Source of the DNA: a virus
IMG/VR virus record: IMGVR_UViG_3300009008_000185
Location: 1-29,218 of that record
DNA length: 29,218 nt
Reading direction: 5' to 3' (one strand)
Position 1 is the stretch's first letter. Every line of letters starts with the position of its first letter. Position numbers and translations under genes: made by a program. The notes beneath the pieces are model-generated. The model was not told the DNA's origin. It was given only the letters and a program-made list of their open reading frames with translations, and made no database searches. This document shows, piece after piece, positions 6,690 to 15,300 of the stretch.

Positions 6690-7490
6690 CTACACCGCCG
6701 TCAGTTCGTCTTCGTCGATGGCAACCGAGAGCAGCTCGAGTTCCGCCACGGGGCGAGCTCGCCAGACGGAGGCCCCGGAGTCGTCCTCCTCGGCGACGAG
6801 GTCGGGCCACTCGCCCCAGCCGGGCGTGATCCACACCTTGTTGTTCCCCGGTCCGACCTTCCAGATCGGACGCCACATGGACAGCGCCTCGCCGGACGCT
6901 CCGTCTTCGATCCGGATCACCCACCCCTTGCCGATCCAGGCCATGTCGGCAGCGGTCGACGTCACCTCGGCAGGACCGACGCCACTCACCGCCCCCGTCA
7001 CGTCGCCGGCCGCGTCCCCTCGGAGCAGCGGCAAGGCGAAGACCTCGACCAACTCCTGCGCCCCGGCCTCCACCTCGACGCCCGTGATCGTGACGTCCTG
7101 GGCAGCGCCCGTGCCGGTCGTGACCGTCCAGGTCTGCCAGTTGTCGCCGCCTCGCTGCCGCGTCCTGGTTCGATGCGAGCGCACCGCCCACGCCACCTGT
7201 CGCCCCGCCGCCGAGATGATACAGCGCAGCGCCACCGTCACCGTCTGCTGCCCCGGCGACGTCGGCCCGTAGGCGGCTGCCACGCGTGCCCAGACGTGGT
7301 GCTTGTACGTCAGAGGGTTGGTGACGTCCCAACCCCGGTTGAGCAGGCAGCGGCGAGCGTAGGCGTGCAGAAACCGCTCATTGTGCAGCCGCTCACGGCC
7401 CGACCAACTCGAATCCGGGTGGCCGTCGTCGAAGGGCTCGTCGTCGAGCGTGTTGAACACCGACGGGATCGCGTAGTCGAGCAGCGGCAT
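6690..7490 (-). CDS. Putative minor tail / tip protein (266 aa)
   Basis: A soluble protein rich in Trp and beta-forming segments; the central region alternates Val/Thr stretches with short turns. No catalytic motif was recognised. It starts 3 nt after the stop of the large 817-aa tip protein (GAGG just upstream of the ATG) and ends 1 nt before the next start, so the three tip genes are translated together. Role as a minor tail or baseplate component is inferred from order. Confidence 0.65.
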   Translation of the reverse strand: MPLLDYAIPSVFNTLDDEPFDDGHPDSSWSGRERLHNERFLHAYARRCLLNRGWDVTNPLTYKHHVWARVAAAYGPTSPGQQTVTVALRCIISAAGRQVAWAVRSHRTRTRQRGGDNWQTWTVTTGTGAAQDVTITGVEVEAGAQELVEVFALPLLRGDAAGDVTGAVSGVGPAEVTSTAADMAWIGKGWVIRIEDGASGEALSMWRPIWKVGPGNNKVWITPGWGEWPDLVAEEDDSGASVWRARPVAELELLSVAIDEDELTAV

Positions 7491-7493
7491 GCC

Positions 7494-9947
7494 TCAGTCC
7501 CCGTACTGCGCCGTGCGGGACGTAGCGCCCACCGTCTCGGTTGCGGCGTCCACGAAGGCACCGTGCTCCTGCATGCGCGTCGTCCAGGCCGAGACCGGAT
7601 AGACGGCTGCGCCCGTGTCGCCTGCGAAGACGATGATGTCGCCGAGCACCCGCGGCACCTCGACCGCTATGGCATTCCTGAAGACGTCGGACAGGGTGAG
7701 TGTCGTTGCCGTCGAGCCCGTGACCCGCGGCGTGTTGGCGCACCTCACTGCCCCGTCCGAGTCGAGCAGGATCACGAGGTCGCCGGTGCCCACGCCGCCC
7801 GCCTGGAACCCGTCGGTATCGTCGGCCACCGGAGCGTCCCCGCCGTCGCCCGCGTCGCCGTTCGTGAACTCGTTTTGCTCGACCGTGACCGGGTTGCCGA
7901 CCCCGGCGTCCCCGGCCGCCACCTGGGCAGACGGCGCCCACAGGGTCAGGGTCGGCGAGTCCAACCCCACCCAGAACAGCCGCACCTCAAGCCCACCACC
8001 GCCCGATCCGGCGATGATGTCCCGGAACAGCGGCTTCCGACTGACGACGATGGCGCTGACCGCCGACAGGCCACGCGTCCCCGTGACCGGGTTGGGCAGC
8101 ACGGCATGCGTGAGCAACACCGGCGAGCCGATGGCCAGGTGCATGTGGTGCCAGTTGAGCCGCAGCGTGAGCGAGGGCGGCGGCTCCAGGAAGTGGCGCA
8201 GCACGAAGTCCGAGCGCTCCAGGATGATGGCCATCCCGTTGCTGGCAGCGGTGAGGCCGCGAGCCTCCACCACCAATGTGCGATCCTCCGCGTTTTTGTA
8301 TCGCTCTCGCCCCTCGGCTGACAGTATCGTGACGACCCGGCGCGGGTCGCCGTCCGGCCCGGCGTGATCGAACTCCCACGTCTGCGCCAGTACCTGTTCT
8401 GACCAGTCCCAGTCCCACGACTCGGACTCCGGGATGATGTCGTCCGTCGTTAGCGTCGTCGGCGTGACGTACGGGTAGACCTCGGTGATCCGCACTGGCC
8501 TGAATACGCCGTTCTCATCCTGGACGGCCGCAAGGCCGAGCGGGCCGAGCAACTCCTTCTGCGCCCACTCGAGCAGGTTGAACGGACCGTCCCACCCGAC
8601 GACGAGGTTCGGCATACGCGCCATGGGCACACGTTGCCGCATCGACTCCCACGCCGGGATGTCGAAATTGGCGACCGGGATGCCGGCGCCGAACCACTTT
8701 GGCAACACGTCATAGTTCGTCTGGCCGGCTCCGGCGTTTGGTCCGGCCACCGGCCACGGCCCGTCGCCAGTCGACAGGCACAGGCACAGGAAGATGTCGA
8801 TTGGGTGGTCTGACGCCTCGGCCGGCAGCCCGTTTGGCACCGGCTTGAAATAGGTGTGTGGCAACGTCCGGTCAGTGACCAAGATCTCATGAACCGGCAA
8901 CCGCAACGCGTCCGACGTCGGGATGGGCGAGTCCAACACGTTCCAGGCAGTGACCTCGATGTAGGTCAACCCCCCCGTGTAGGCCAGGCCGGAATCCCTG
9001 TCGTATTCACAGACGGCATCACCGAATGCGACGTAGCCGCCGCCGGACGCGTCTGGTACCGGGTCGTACGGCTCTCCGCCCGGCAGGGTGGCTCGCCCGC
9101 CACCGGACGGCTTGATCGTCAAGATCACATCGCGGCCGTCGAAGTGGTCCCGATCTATGCGCTCGGTCTCGCTGGCCCGCGACGAGAAGCGGTTGTGGGC
9201 TTCGCCGTGGAACGCGTGCACCCCGATCTCGGTGTCGAGCAGAGCCTCCATGCCGCGCATGGACAGCTCCCACGTGTGCCCGCGCCGGAACCGAATCCCG
9301 CCCAGCAGGAACGTGCCGATCTGCACGGCGTCCCCGTCGACCTGGCCGTCCGCGTCGAAGTTCAGGAAGAACTCCACCCGCCGGCCCTTCAGGTAGTGGG
9401 GCCTCCACCGCACCTCGCCGTCGCCCTTGTTCGCCGCCGTGTAGTGCGCCTGCGCCGTCGTGCCGTAGTAGGCCCGGGTGACGGTGTAGCGGTCCGAGCC
9501 GCCAACCCCGCCGGCACCAGCAGCGTTCGTGACGCGCATCGCCTCCGGGCCGATGTGGATGATGTCGTTCGCAGCACCGAGACCGCCCGTGCCGCGCGTC
9601 ACATCGACGAAGCCCTGGCCGGCAGTAGCGTCAGCGGCAAGCTGCCCGTCGTGGCTGTTCTCCCGCGTGGCAAACAGGTCCGTCAGCGTCGCCGTCTGCG
9701 GCCCGTCGATGACCGCCGCCGTCAGCCCGCCGATCTGGATCTCGCCCGTCACGAGGTCGATCCGGGTCTCTTGCTGGTCCGGCACGTCCACGAGGTACGG
9801 CAGCCACTGGGCGCCGTAGCCCTCGTCCGGCTCCTTCGTGGCGAAGCGGTGCCGGTCGGCCGTCCCTGCGGCGTCCGTGTACGGGCCGATCCCGGCGATC
9901 TGGAAGTACAGGACGGGCCGCCCGGAGCGGTCTGCTACGCTCGCCAT
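7494..9947 (-). CDS. Large tail tip / hub protein (817 aa)
   Basis: The largest tail-tip protein. It lies downstream of tape measure and a 272-aa distal-tail candidate, the standard place of the tail hub (Tal or gp27-like) in siphoviruses. The N-terminal part (to about 230) has many beta-strand-like segments, including YTVTRAYYGT and an ILTIKPSGG region. The middle carries WDWDWSEQV, and the C-terminal 200 residues are Gly/Ala/Thr/Val-rich and repeat-like. No peptidase or lysozyme motif was seen. The ATG follows GGAGG by 6 nt. It probably forms the central hub that closes the tail tube and carries adsorption proteins. Confidence 0.75.
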   Translation of the reverse strand: MASVADRSGRPVLYFQIAGIGPYTDAAGTADRHRFATKEPDEGYGAQWLPYLVDVPDQQETRIDLVTGEIQIGGLTAAVIDGPQTATLTDLFATRENSHDGQLAADATAGQGFVDVTRGTGGLGAANDIIHIGPEAMRVTNAAGAGGVGGSDRYTVTRAYYGTTAQAHYTAANKGDGEVRWRPHYLKGRRVEFFLNFDADGQVDGDAVQIGTFLLGGIRFRRGHTWELSMRGMEALLDTEIGVHAFHGEAHNRFSSRASETERIDRDHFDGRDVILTIKPSGGGRATLPGGEPYDPVPDASGGGYVAFGDAVCEYDRDSGLAYTGGLTYIEVTAWNVLDSPIPTSDALRLPVHEILVTDRTLPHTYFKPVPNGLPAEASDHPIDIFLCLCLSTGDGPWPVAGPNAGAGQTNYDVLPKWFGAGIPVANFDIPAWESMRQRVPMARMPNLVVGWDGPFNLLEWAQKELLGPLGLAAVQDENGVFRPVRITEVYPYVTPTTLTTDDIIPESESWDWDWSEQVLAQTWEFDHAGPDGDPRRVVTILSAEGRERYKNAEDRTLVVEARGLTAASNGMAIILERSDFVLRHFLEPPPSLTLRLNWHHMHLAIGSPVLLTHAVLPNPVTGTRGLSAVSAIVVSRKPLFRDIIAGSGGGGLEVRLFWVGLDSPTLTLWAPSAQVAAGDAGVGNPVTVEQNEFTNGDAGDGGDAPVADDTDGFQAGGVGTGDLVILLDSDGAVRCANTPRVTGSTATTLTLSDVFRNAIAVEVPRVLGDIIVFAGDTGAAVYPVSAWTTRMQEHGAFVDAATETVGATSRTAQYGD

Positions 9948-9969
9948 GGCCGCCCTCCGTCGCTGCTGC

Positions 9970-9982
9970 TACCCTGGCCGCA
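9970..9982 (+). promoter_or_regulatory. Leaderless-type -10 element (TGCTACCCT) before the + strand regulator
   Basis: An extended -10-like TGcTACCCT ends 6 nt before the ATG at 9982 (TACCCT at 9970-9975). No Shine-Dalgarno sequence precedes that ATG. TAnnnT placed 6-8 nt upstream of ATG is the signature of leaderless transcripts in several high-GC lineages. No good -35 is visible. Confidence 0.45.
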
Positions 9983-10323
9983 TGGCGCTACGCCTGCGAC
10001 TCGCCGAGGTCATGGCCCAACGGGACTTCACGCCCGCCAGCCTGGCCAAGTGCTCACGCGTCCCGACCCGGGCTGTCATGGCTTTGTTGCAACCCGTCAC
10101 GCCGAAGCACGTGCGCCTCGCCCTGATCGACCGCTTGGCCACCGTGCTCGACGTCCACCCGGCCGCTCTGCTCGATCACGAGCCCGACTTGCTGGCCGTC
10201 GCCGTGTCGGTTCGCCCAGCCGGTTCGTTCGCCGCTGCGCTCGAGCGTGAGCCCGACACCCTGGACGACCTCGAAGCAGCGTGGCGTGCCGAGTTCAGGC
10301 CGTGTAGGGACGCACCGGGATGA
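9982..10323 (+). CDS. XRE/Cro-like helix-turn-helix regulator on the opposite strand (113 aa)
   Basis: Residues 5-66 fit the Cro/C1-type HTH fold: a first helix (LRLAEVMAQRD), the turn FTPASLAKCSRVPTRAVMALL near 16-36, and the closing helices RLALIDRLATVLDVHPAALL at 45-64. The C-terminal 45 residues form no known domain. Such proteins bind DNA operators as dimers. It is the only rightward gene inside the tail block: divergent from the 817-aa gene (34 nt between starts) and convergent with the 272-aa gene, whose end it overlaps by 29 nt. Leftward late transcription would therefore make RNA antisense to it. Codon use matches its neighbours. It may be a moron-type regulator or a lysogeny control gene; the family call is fairly safe, the role is not. 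Confidence 0.75.
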   Translation: MALRLRLAEVMAQRDFTPASLAKCSRVPTRAVMALLQPVTPKHVRLALIDRLATVLDVHPAALLDHEPDLLAVAVSVRPAGSFAAALEREPDTLDDLEAAWRAEFRPCRDAPG

Positions 10324-11113
10324 GCACCCGGTAGCGCTCGCCCCGCTCCATCAACAGCGGTGTCGCCTCCCCCTGGTCCCGCCACCACCCCATCTCGTTC
10401 GGGTCGATGACGCACGTCTCAAAGGCCGCGTGGCTGGTCGTGTCCGGGTGCACCTCGAACCGGGTGCCTTGCCGGGCGTTCTCGTAGAAGGTCAGCGCCG
10501 AGCCGGCGAAACTCTCATTGATGGCCGTCGCGTCCACGAACGTCCCATCGATGTCCCGTGACCGCACCTTGGCCGCCGGCACGAAGTCGATCCGCAGCGT
10601 CGTCCGCCAGTCGGTCGCCCACTCCTGCGCGTACTGCTGCGTGCCCATGGACCGGGCGGCACCAGCAACGGCGGTCTCCATCTTGCGGCGCCCGTCGAGC
10701 AGCGGCTTCTCGGGATACCAACCGTAGCGGTGCTGGGCGTCGGACGCGAATGACGTCCCCGGCCCGTCGTCGGCCGTGACGTCGAAGCCGAGGATCGCCC
10801 CGATGGCGCCGGACTCGCCGCCCGCACCCGTCGCCCAGAGTAGCGAGAAGTTCGCCGCACCGGCGCTGCGCGCTATGGCCACGGTCCCGTTGTCGGCAAT
10901 CGTTACGGTGTAGGTATTGGTGACGCCTGGCGCGGCGTTCATGGCCGCTGCGACGTTGTTGGCCATGTCGGTGGCGAGCGGCGCTCCGCCCCGTAGATAG
11001 AAGTCGCCTTGCGTCAGCGTGGCGATCAGGTTGCCGACGCCAGCCTCGTTGAAATCGAGCCGGTCGTTGCTCGCGTCGATGGTCACTTCCCACAGCAGTC
11101 GAGGATCCGCCAC
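10295..11113 (-). CDS. Putative distal tail protein (272 aa)
   Basis: It directly follows the tape measure gene (3-nt gap) and precedes the large hub protein, the usual place of a distal tail (Dit) or first minor tail protein joining tube to tip. The sequence is beta-rich (VTIDASNDRLDF, YTVTIADNGTVAIA) and ends in a LIPVRPYTA strand. The GTG start at 11113 has AGGAGG 6-8 nt upstream. The 3' end overlaps the + strand regulator by 29 nt. The structural role is inferred from order; no diagnostic motif was seen. Confidence 0.7.
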   Translation of the reverse strand: MADPRLLWEVTIDASNDRLDFNEAGVGNLIATLTQGDFYLRGGAPLATDMANNVAAAMNAAPGVTNTYTVTIADNGTVAIARSAGAANFSLLWATGAGGESGAIGAILGFDVTADDGPGTSFASDAQHRYGWYPEKPLLDGRRKMETAVAGAARSMGTQQYAQEWATDWRTTLRIDFVPAAKVRSRDIDGTFVDATAINESFAGSALTFYENARQGTRFEVHPDTTSHAAFETCVIDPNEMGWWRDQGEATPLLMERGERYRVLIPVRPYTA

Positions 11114-11116
11114 GCC

Positions 11117-13375
11117 CTACCTCCTGAACTGCGAGCCGACCGGGATTGACCGCGCCCGGGTGCCCTCTTGCAGCAGCGTCGCCACGTCCCGGGCGATCTC
11201 GCCGCGGGTGGCCAGGCTCTGCCCGGTGTTGAGCACGAGCGTGACGTTCGACGTCGGCGCCTGCTCCTGCCCTCTGTCGCCCGAGCGGAAGGTGTCGACG
11301 GCACGGGAAGGCCCGCCACCGCCGCCGCCCACTGCCCGACTCGGAGCGATGGCAGCCGACGCCGCCCCAAGGGCTGTGCCCAGCGCGACGAGCCCAGCGC
11401 CGGCCACGATGGCTCCAGCAGCCGAGAAGCCCACCGGCAGGGCGGAGAAGCCCGCACCGGCCAGGATGAGCATCGATCCCATCTGCGTTGCGATCTGCCC
11501 GACCGAGCGCAGCATCGCCGCCGCGAGGGCGTCCGCCGCGAACTCGCCAGCGGCCGCCATGTCGAACAGCGAAGACGTCAGCGTCTCGATAGCCGTCTGG
11601 GCCACCAGGACGCCGCCCGCCTTGGCGAAGTCCTCCAGCGCCGTCTCGGCCTTCGCAGCCTCGTCCCGCAGCCTGTCGAGCGCCTCTGCCCGCGCCTCGA
11701 TGCCCGGATCCGGCGGCCCCATCTCCTCGCCCAACTGCCCCTCTGCGGGCAGGAAGCCGGCGATACCGAACGGGTCGCGGGCGTGTTCCTCGCGCAGCTT
11801 CCGCAGCCGGGCGAGGTGCTCGAACTGGATCTCGATCAGACGGGCGGCGGCCTTGCGCTCCTCCTCTGCCTCGCCGATGCCAGCCTCTGCCCTGGCCTTG
11901 CGCCTGGCCTCGCCCTCGGCCGCTATCGCCCTCGCTGCCCGGCGAGCACGATCCTCCTCCGAAAGTTCGCCCGGCGCAGCCATCCCGAAGCCGGTGGTGA
12001 CGGCCGGGCGCAGTAGCTCCTCGTTCGCCTTCTGGACGGCGGCGGCCGCGTCAGACGCTTCCTTGCGGAGCGTCTTCCAGCGAGCGTTGACCTGATCCAA
12101 CAGCGGCACGATACGGGTTCCGGCCCGGTCCAGGCGGTCCCACTCATCGACGAGGTCTCCGTGGCGCTGCAAGGCCCGGGCGAGTTCCTTCTCGCCTGCG
12201 CGTACGGCGACGGCGACGAGCTCCTCCGTCCGGGCGTGCTTCTCTTGGGTCTTGCCGAGGTTCAGGATCACGGCGGCGAGTTGGTCGCCGGCCGCCACCA
12301 TCTCGCCGAGTTCGACGAGCAGATCGCTGGACGCATCACCCAGTGCGCGTGTCGCAGCCTCCGACTGTTGGAGGGCCTTCGCCAGGCGCTGCTGCGCGGT
12401 GTCTGCCACCTTCTGGAAAGCCTGCTTGCTCTCGCCTGCCTTGCCTGCCGAAGCGTCGATACCCTTCGTCAACTCGGCCAGGCCCACTCTCGACGTAGCG
12501 GCGGAGATCACACCCAGCGCTTCCACGGATGGAATCAGGCGGGCCAATTGTGTCTGGTTGCCTTGCGTCGCGGTAGAAAGATCCTCGATCCATCCAATGA
12601 GGCCGCGAGACCGGATCGCTGCGGCGTCCATACCAACGCCCATCTCATCGGCCGCCACTGTCACCTCGGCGGCGGGCTTGAGTACGCCGGCCAGCGCTTG
12701 CCGGAGCGAGGTAAGGACCGTCCGGGTCGAGATGCCCTGCTTCGTCACGCTGGCGACGAAGTTGGTCAACTCGTCGAACGAGATGCCGAGTTGCGACGCG
12801 AGTGGGGCCACTATCGAAAGCCGGGCCGCCAACTCGTCGAAGGTCGTCTTGCCCCGCTTGACCGCCAAGAACATCGCGTCCGAGACGTCGCCCGCCTCGT
12901 CGATGCTCTTGCCGTACGCGTTGATGACGTTCGTCAACCCGTCGACCGCCACCTCCATCGACGTGAAGCCACCGACCGACGCCTGGGCGGCGACCTGCAT
13001 GAACTCGGTCACCTTCGTCGCCTCGATGCCGGCAGACAGCGCCTGGAACATGGCGTTCTGGATGTCGCCGGACGCCTTGCCGTAGGACGCTGCGAGCGAG
13101 GTGACGTCAGCCTCTAGCTGCCGCAGCAACGCCGGCTGCTGGCCGAGCATCGTGTTGACTCGGGCCATGCCGATCTCGAACGTGTGGGCCGCCTGCGCCG
13201 CATCGGAGAAGAACTCGATGATCTGCCGACCGGCGGCGGCGGCAGAGGCAGCAGCGCCCAGTGCGATCAGGTTCGTCTTTAGGTCGGCGAACCCGTCCCG
13301 GACCTTCCGGATCTCCCTCGACGCCCGGTCCCGCGCACGGATCTCGGCCTGGAGCACCTCGGCACTGGTCGCCAT
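11117..13375 (-). CDS. Tape measure protein (752 aa)
   Basis: It sets tail length and is ejected during infection. The N-terminal helical region (to about 60) is followed by a TP901-type core: FSDAAQAAHTFEIGMARV, a MFQALSAGIEATKVTEFM segment and FDELTNFVASVTKQGI, at about 55-250. Long charged coiled-coil stretches (about 330-580) follow, rich in Arg, Glu and Ala. A hydrophobic, Ala/Gly-rich part (about 610-690) may insert in the host membrane. By the usual 1.5 angstrom per residue rule, 752 residues imply a tail near 110 nm (inferred). The ATG follows AGGAGG by about 8 nt. It lies right after the frameshifted chaperone pair, as in most siphoviruses. Confidence 0.92.
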   Translation of the reverse strand: MATSAEVLQAEIRARDRASREIRKVRDGFADLKTNLIALGAAASAAAAGRQIIEFFSDAAQAAHTFEIGMARVNTMLGQQPALLRQLEADVTSLAASYGKASGDIQNAMFQALSAGIEATKVTEFMQVAAQASVGGFTSMEVAVDGLTNVINAYGKSIDEAGDVSDAMFLAVKRGKTTFDELAARLSIVAPLASQLGISFDELTNFVASVTKQGISTRTVLTSLRQALAGVLKPAAEVTVAADEMGVGMDAAAIRSRGLIGWIEDLSTATQGNQTQLARLIPSVEALGVISAATSRVGLAELTKGIDASAGKAGESKQAFQKVADTAQQRLAKALQQSEAATRALGDASSDLLVELGEMVAAGDQLAAVILNLGKTQEKHARTEELVAVAVRAGEKELARALQRHGDLVDEWDRLDRAGTRIVPLLDQVNARWKTLRKEASDAAAAVQKANEELLRPAVTTGFGMAAPGELSEEDRARRAARAIAAEGEARRKARAEAGIGEAEEERKAAARLIEIQFEHLARLRKLREEHARDPFGIAGFLPAEGQLGEEMGPPDPGIEARAEALDRLRDEAAKAETALEDFAKAGGVLVAQTAIETLTSSLFDMAAAGEFAADALAAAMLRSVGQIATQMGSMLILAGAGFSALPVGFSAAGAIVAGAGLVALGTALGAASAAIAPSRAVGGGGGGPSRAVDTFRSGDRGQEQAPTSNVTLVLNTGQSLATRGEIARDVATLLQEGTRARSIPVGSQFRR

Positions 13376-13387
13376 GCGTTGGTCCTC

Positions 13388-14214
13388 CTACGTCAGTCGC
13401 GTCCGCCGAGCGGCCGGGGACAGGCCGCGCACCTTCAGCCGGGCACGCCCCGTGTTCCGGTACTCGGCGGCCGGTGTGCCCGCTGCGGGCGGCTGCGCCT
13501 TCTTCCGTCGGTGCCTGCCGATCTCGCCGGCAAGCAGCCCCATCGCTTCGAGGTAGCGGGCCGGCTGGTCGCCGATACCGCCACCGGCCCACAGGTGGCC
13601 TGCCTCGTAGTGCGAGAACAGCCCCACCCAGCCGAGCGTGTCGGGCGTCAGCCTGGACAGCTCCGCCTCGAGGGCCGGGTTGACTCCGCCGCCGAAAGCC
13701 TGCCGCGCGACGTCGTCGTCGAAGTCCGACCAGCGCGCCTGAAACTCGGCGGCGTCCTTCAGTTTCCCCGCTCGTCCTCCGTGAGCTCGCCACGCCGGAT
13801 CAGGTGGCGGCCGTACTCGGTCACGTCGGCCGGATGGATCTGGGCAAAGAACCGCTCCCGGTCTGCCCGCGTCGACGGACGCGACTCTCCCGACTCCGGG
13901 TCAGCCACCTTGCGCCCCGGAGCGGGGTACTCGAGCGGCGCGCCGTCGGGGCCAGGCCCCTTGACGTCGGTCGTGAGCAGGAGGGCAGAGCGGACCGCGT
14001 TCGCTGCGCCGGTGGAGCACCAGCGGCCGTCGGGCGTGCCCGTGTCCGTGAGGTCGGTCGACAGGTAGCCGGTCCCGTCCTCAAGTTGGGCGCGCTCGGT
14101 AGCGGTCGGATCTCGGTGGTGGAACACCACACACTGATCGGGGGGGAGGTCCCGGTCGGCTTCGAGCACGTACGTGCCGCCGTCCGGGCTGAAGGGCTTG
14201 ACCCAGGTGGGCAT
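13388..14214 (-). CDS. Tail assembly chaperone, -1 frameshift fusion (G-T type, about 275 aa)
   Basis: This is the long product made when ribosomes slip back one base at 13768-13762 in the 151-aa gene. The new frame continues CTG AAG GAC from 13762 for 124 codons to the stop at 13388 without interruption. The extension has an acidic start, a WSDFDDDVARQAF stretch, a GLFSHYEAGHLW segment and a basic C terminus. It has no ATG of its own, and its first GTG (13627) lacks a ribosome binding site, so it is best explained as a frameshift extension. In lambda the equivalent gpGT joins tape measure to tail tube during assembly, and the order here (tube, chaperone pair, tape measure) is the same. Confidence 0.85.
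13687..13768 (-). promoter_or_regulatory. -1 programmed ribosomal frameshift signal (GGGAAAC plus stem-loop)
   Basis: The heptamer G GGA AAC (13768-13762, in zero frame) matches X XXY YYZ and differs from the lambda site GGGAAAG in its last base only. The zero-frame TGA follows at once (13761-13759). After a 7-nt spacer comes a perfect 9-bp stem, CGCCGCCGA (13754-13746) with TCGGCGGCG (13695-13687), whose 50-nt loop can hold a further 5-bp GC stem. Slippery site, spacing and stem are all as expected. Confidence 0.85.
13759..14214 (-). CDS. Tail assembly chaperone, short form (G type, 151 aa)
   Basis: The unshifted product. It lies between the tail tube gene and the tape measure gene, where gpG-type chaperones lie. 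The sequence is soluble and polar, with no membrane segment and an acidic, helix-prone C terminus (RRGELTEDERGN). Chaperones of this kind diverge quickly, so the call rests on position, on the slippery heptamer overlapping its last two codons, and on the open -1 frame beyond. The ATG at 14214 follows AGGAGG by about 8 nt. It would bind the tape measure protein and recruit tube subunits, and it is absent from the finished virion. Confidence 0.85.
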   Translation of the reverse strand: MPTWVKPFSPDGGTYVLEADRDLPPDQCVVFHHRDPTATERAQLEDGTGYLSTDLTDTGTPDGRWCSTGAANAVRSALLLTTDVKGPGPDGAPLEYPAPGRKVADPESGESRPSTRADRERFFAQIHPADVTEYGRHLIRRGELTEDERGN

Positions 14215-14280
14215 CGGTCGATCCTCCTACGCTGAGGGCGACCGGGCTCCGGAGGGCTGTGCCGGGCTCGGTCGGAAGTC

Positions 14281-14337
14281 GACCCGGGCTCCGGGCGTAG
14301 CCCCAAGCTGTCTGGCAGCCGGGCCGGAGCCCGGGTC
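14281..14337 (-). terminator. Strong 14-bp GC hairpin just after the tail tube gene
   Basis: GACCCGGGCTCCGG (14281-14294) is perfectly complementary to 14324-14337, with a 29-nt loop. It starts 7 nt beyond the tail tube stop in the leftward transcript and lies in a 129-nt gap, the second largest between leftward genes. No U-tract follows, so it is more likely a partial terminator, attenuator or 3'-end stabiliser of the tail tube mRNA than a full stop. Confidence 0.6.
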
Positions 14338-14343
14338 TGGGGT

Positions 14344-15300
14344 CTAACTGAAGGCCAGAGAGAACGTGTCCTCGCCGGCGTGGCGTCCCATCGAGAACCC
14401 CATCTCGTGGGTGATGACGCCGTTGTCTTCGCCGCGGGACAGGCTGTCGAACTTCACGCCGCCGATCGTGTTGCCGGCCGGGCGGGCCAACGTGACGATA
14501 TTGCCGGCCGTGCCGCCCCACACCCAGGAGAAGTCCTGTACGGTGCCGGCCTGGAACGGGGTCCACCAGTCCTTCGTCGCGATGGTCTGCTCGGCGAACG
14601 TCCAGCGCCCCTTGACGTCGGCACGGCCGAGCTCGAAGCCGGCGATCCCGTAGGTCTCCGCCATGCTGCGGACGGGGTGGACCTCACGATTGAGGTCCAT
14701 GCTGAACTGCGAACACCGGGCGCTGCTGCCTCCGATGTTGAACGTGAGGCCGCGGGTGGCGACTGGACGGGTTGCCTCGTAGGTCGGCGACGTGACGGCC
14801 CCATCTGTCGGGATCTCGTAGAGGCCCGAGAACTCGAACGACAGCATCGGGGAGCCGGCGATCCCGCTCTCCAGGCTCCACGTCCCGTAGCACCCGTGGA
14901 TCTGCCACTGGTGGACGCCGTCCTCGAGGTAGAGGGTCGCCGACTGGTAGCCGGTCGCAGCGTTGAAGACCGAGTCCGGGGCGTAGGTCACCGACACGCC
15001 AGCATCGACGGTCTCCGACATCCCGCAGGCCTTGAGCAGCGGCCCGATCTCCGGCGCAGTGCCGGCAGCGCCGGACCCCTTCAGCATCGCCGAGAAGGAC
15101 ATCGTCAGGAACAGCGTGCCCTCGACGTGGTTGTAGCCGTCGAGGAAGGCGTCGATAGGGACGATCTCGCCGTTCTCGGTCACCGCCGAGAGGGTGGCGT
15201 CGCCGATCATCGGGACGGCGTCGGTGCCGACTGGCGTCGGGTCGGTGCCGTAGACCGCCTCGACCTTGGCGAGCAGGGACTGCCTGGACTGAACGGCCAT
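14344..15300 (-). CDS. Major tail (tube) protein (318 aa)
   Basis: The N terminus MAVQSRQSLLAKVEAVYGTDPTP is typical of siphovirus tail tube proteins (LLAK.E..YGtdptP). The remainder is beta-rich, with strand patterns such as MSFSAML, SATLYLEDG, FEFSGLYEIP and FNIGG. Tube subunits form hexameric rings around the tape measure. The ATG directly follows the TAG of the previous gene (TAGATG) with GGGAGGAG upstream, so initiation should be strong, as needed for an abundant protein. It is followed by a strong hairpin and the chaperone genes, supporting the assignment. Confidence 0.85.
   Translation of the reverse strand: MAVQSRQSLLAKVEAVYGTDPTPVGTDAVPMIGDATLSAVTENGEIVPIDAFLDGYNHVEGTLFLTMSFSAMLKGSGAAGTAPEIGPLLKACGMSETVDAGVSVTYAPDSVFNAATGYQSATLYLEDGVHQWQIHGCYGTWSLESGIAGSPMLSFEFSGLYEIPTDGAVTSPTYEATRPVATRGLTFNIGGSSARCSQFSMDLNREVHPVRSMAETYGIAGFELGRADVKGRWTFAEQTIATKDWWTPFQAGTVQDFSWVWGGTAGNIVTLARPAGNTIGGVKFDSLSRGEDNGVITHEMGFSMGRHAGEDTFSLAFS

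Noticed and set aside
13388-13627. A separate 79-aa gene starting at GTG 13627
   Set aside because: There is no ribosome site before it, and the frame is open for 45 more codons back to the GGGAAAC site, so the frameshift explanation is better.
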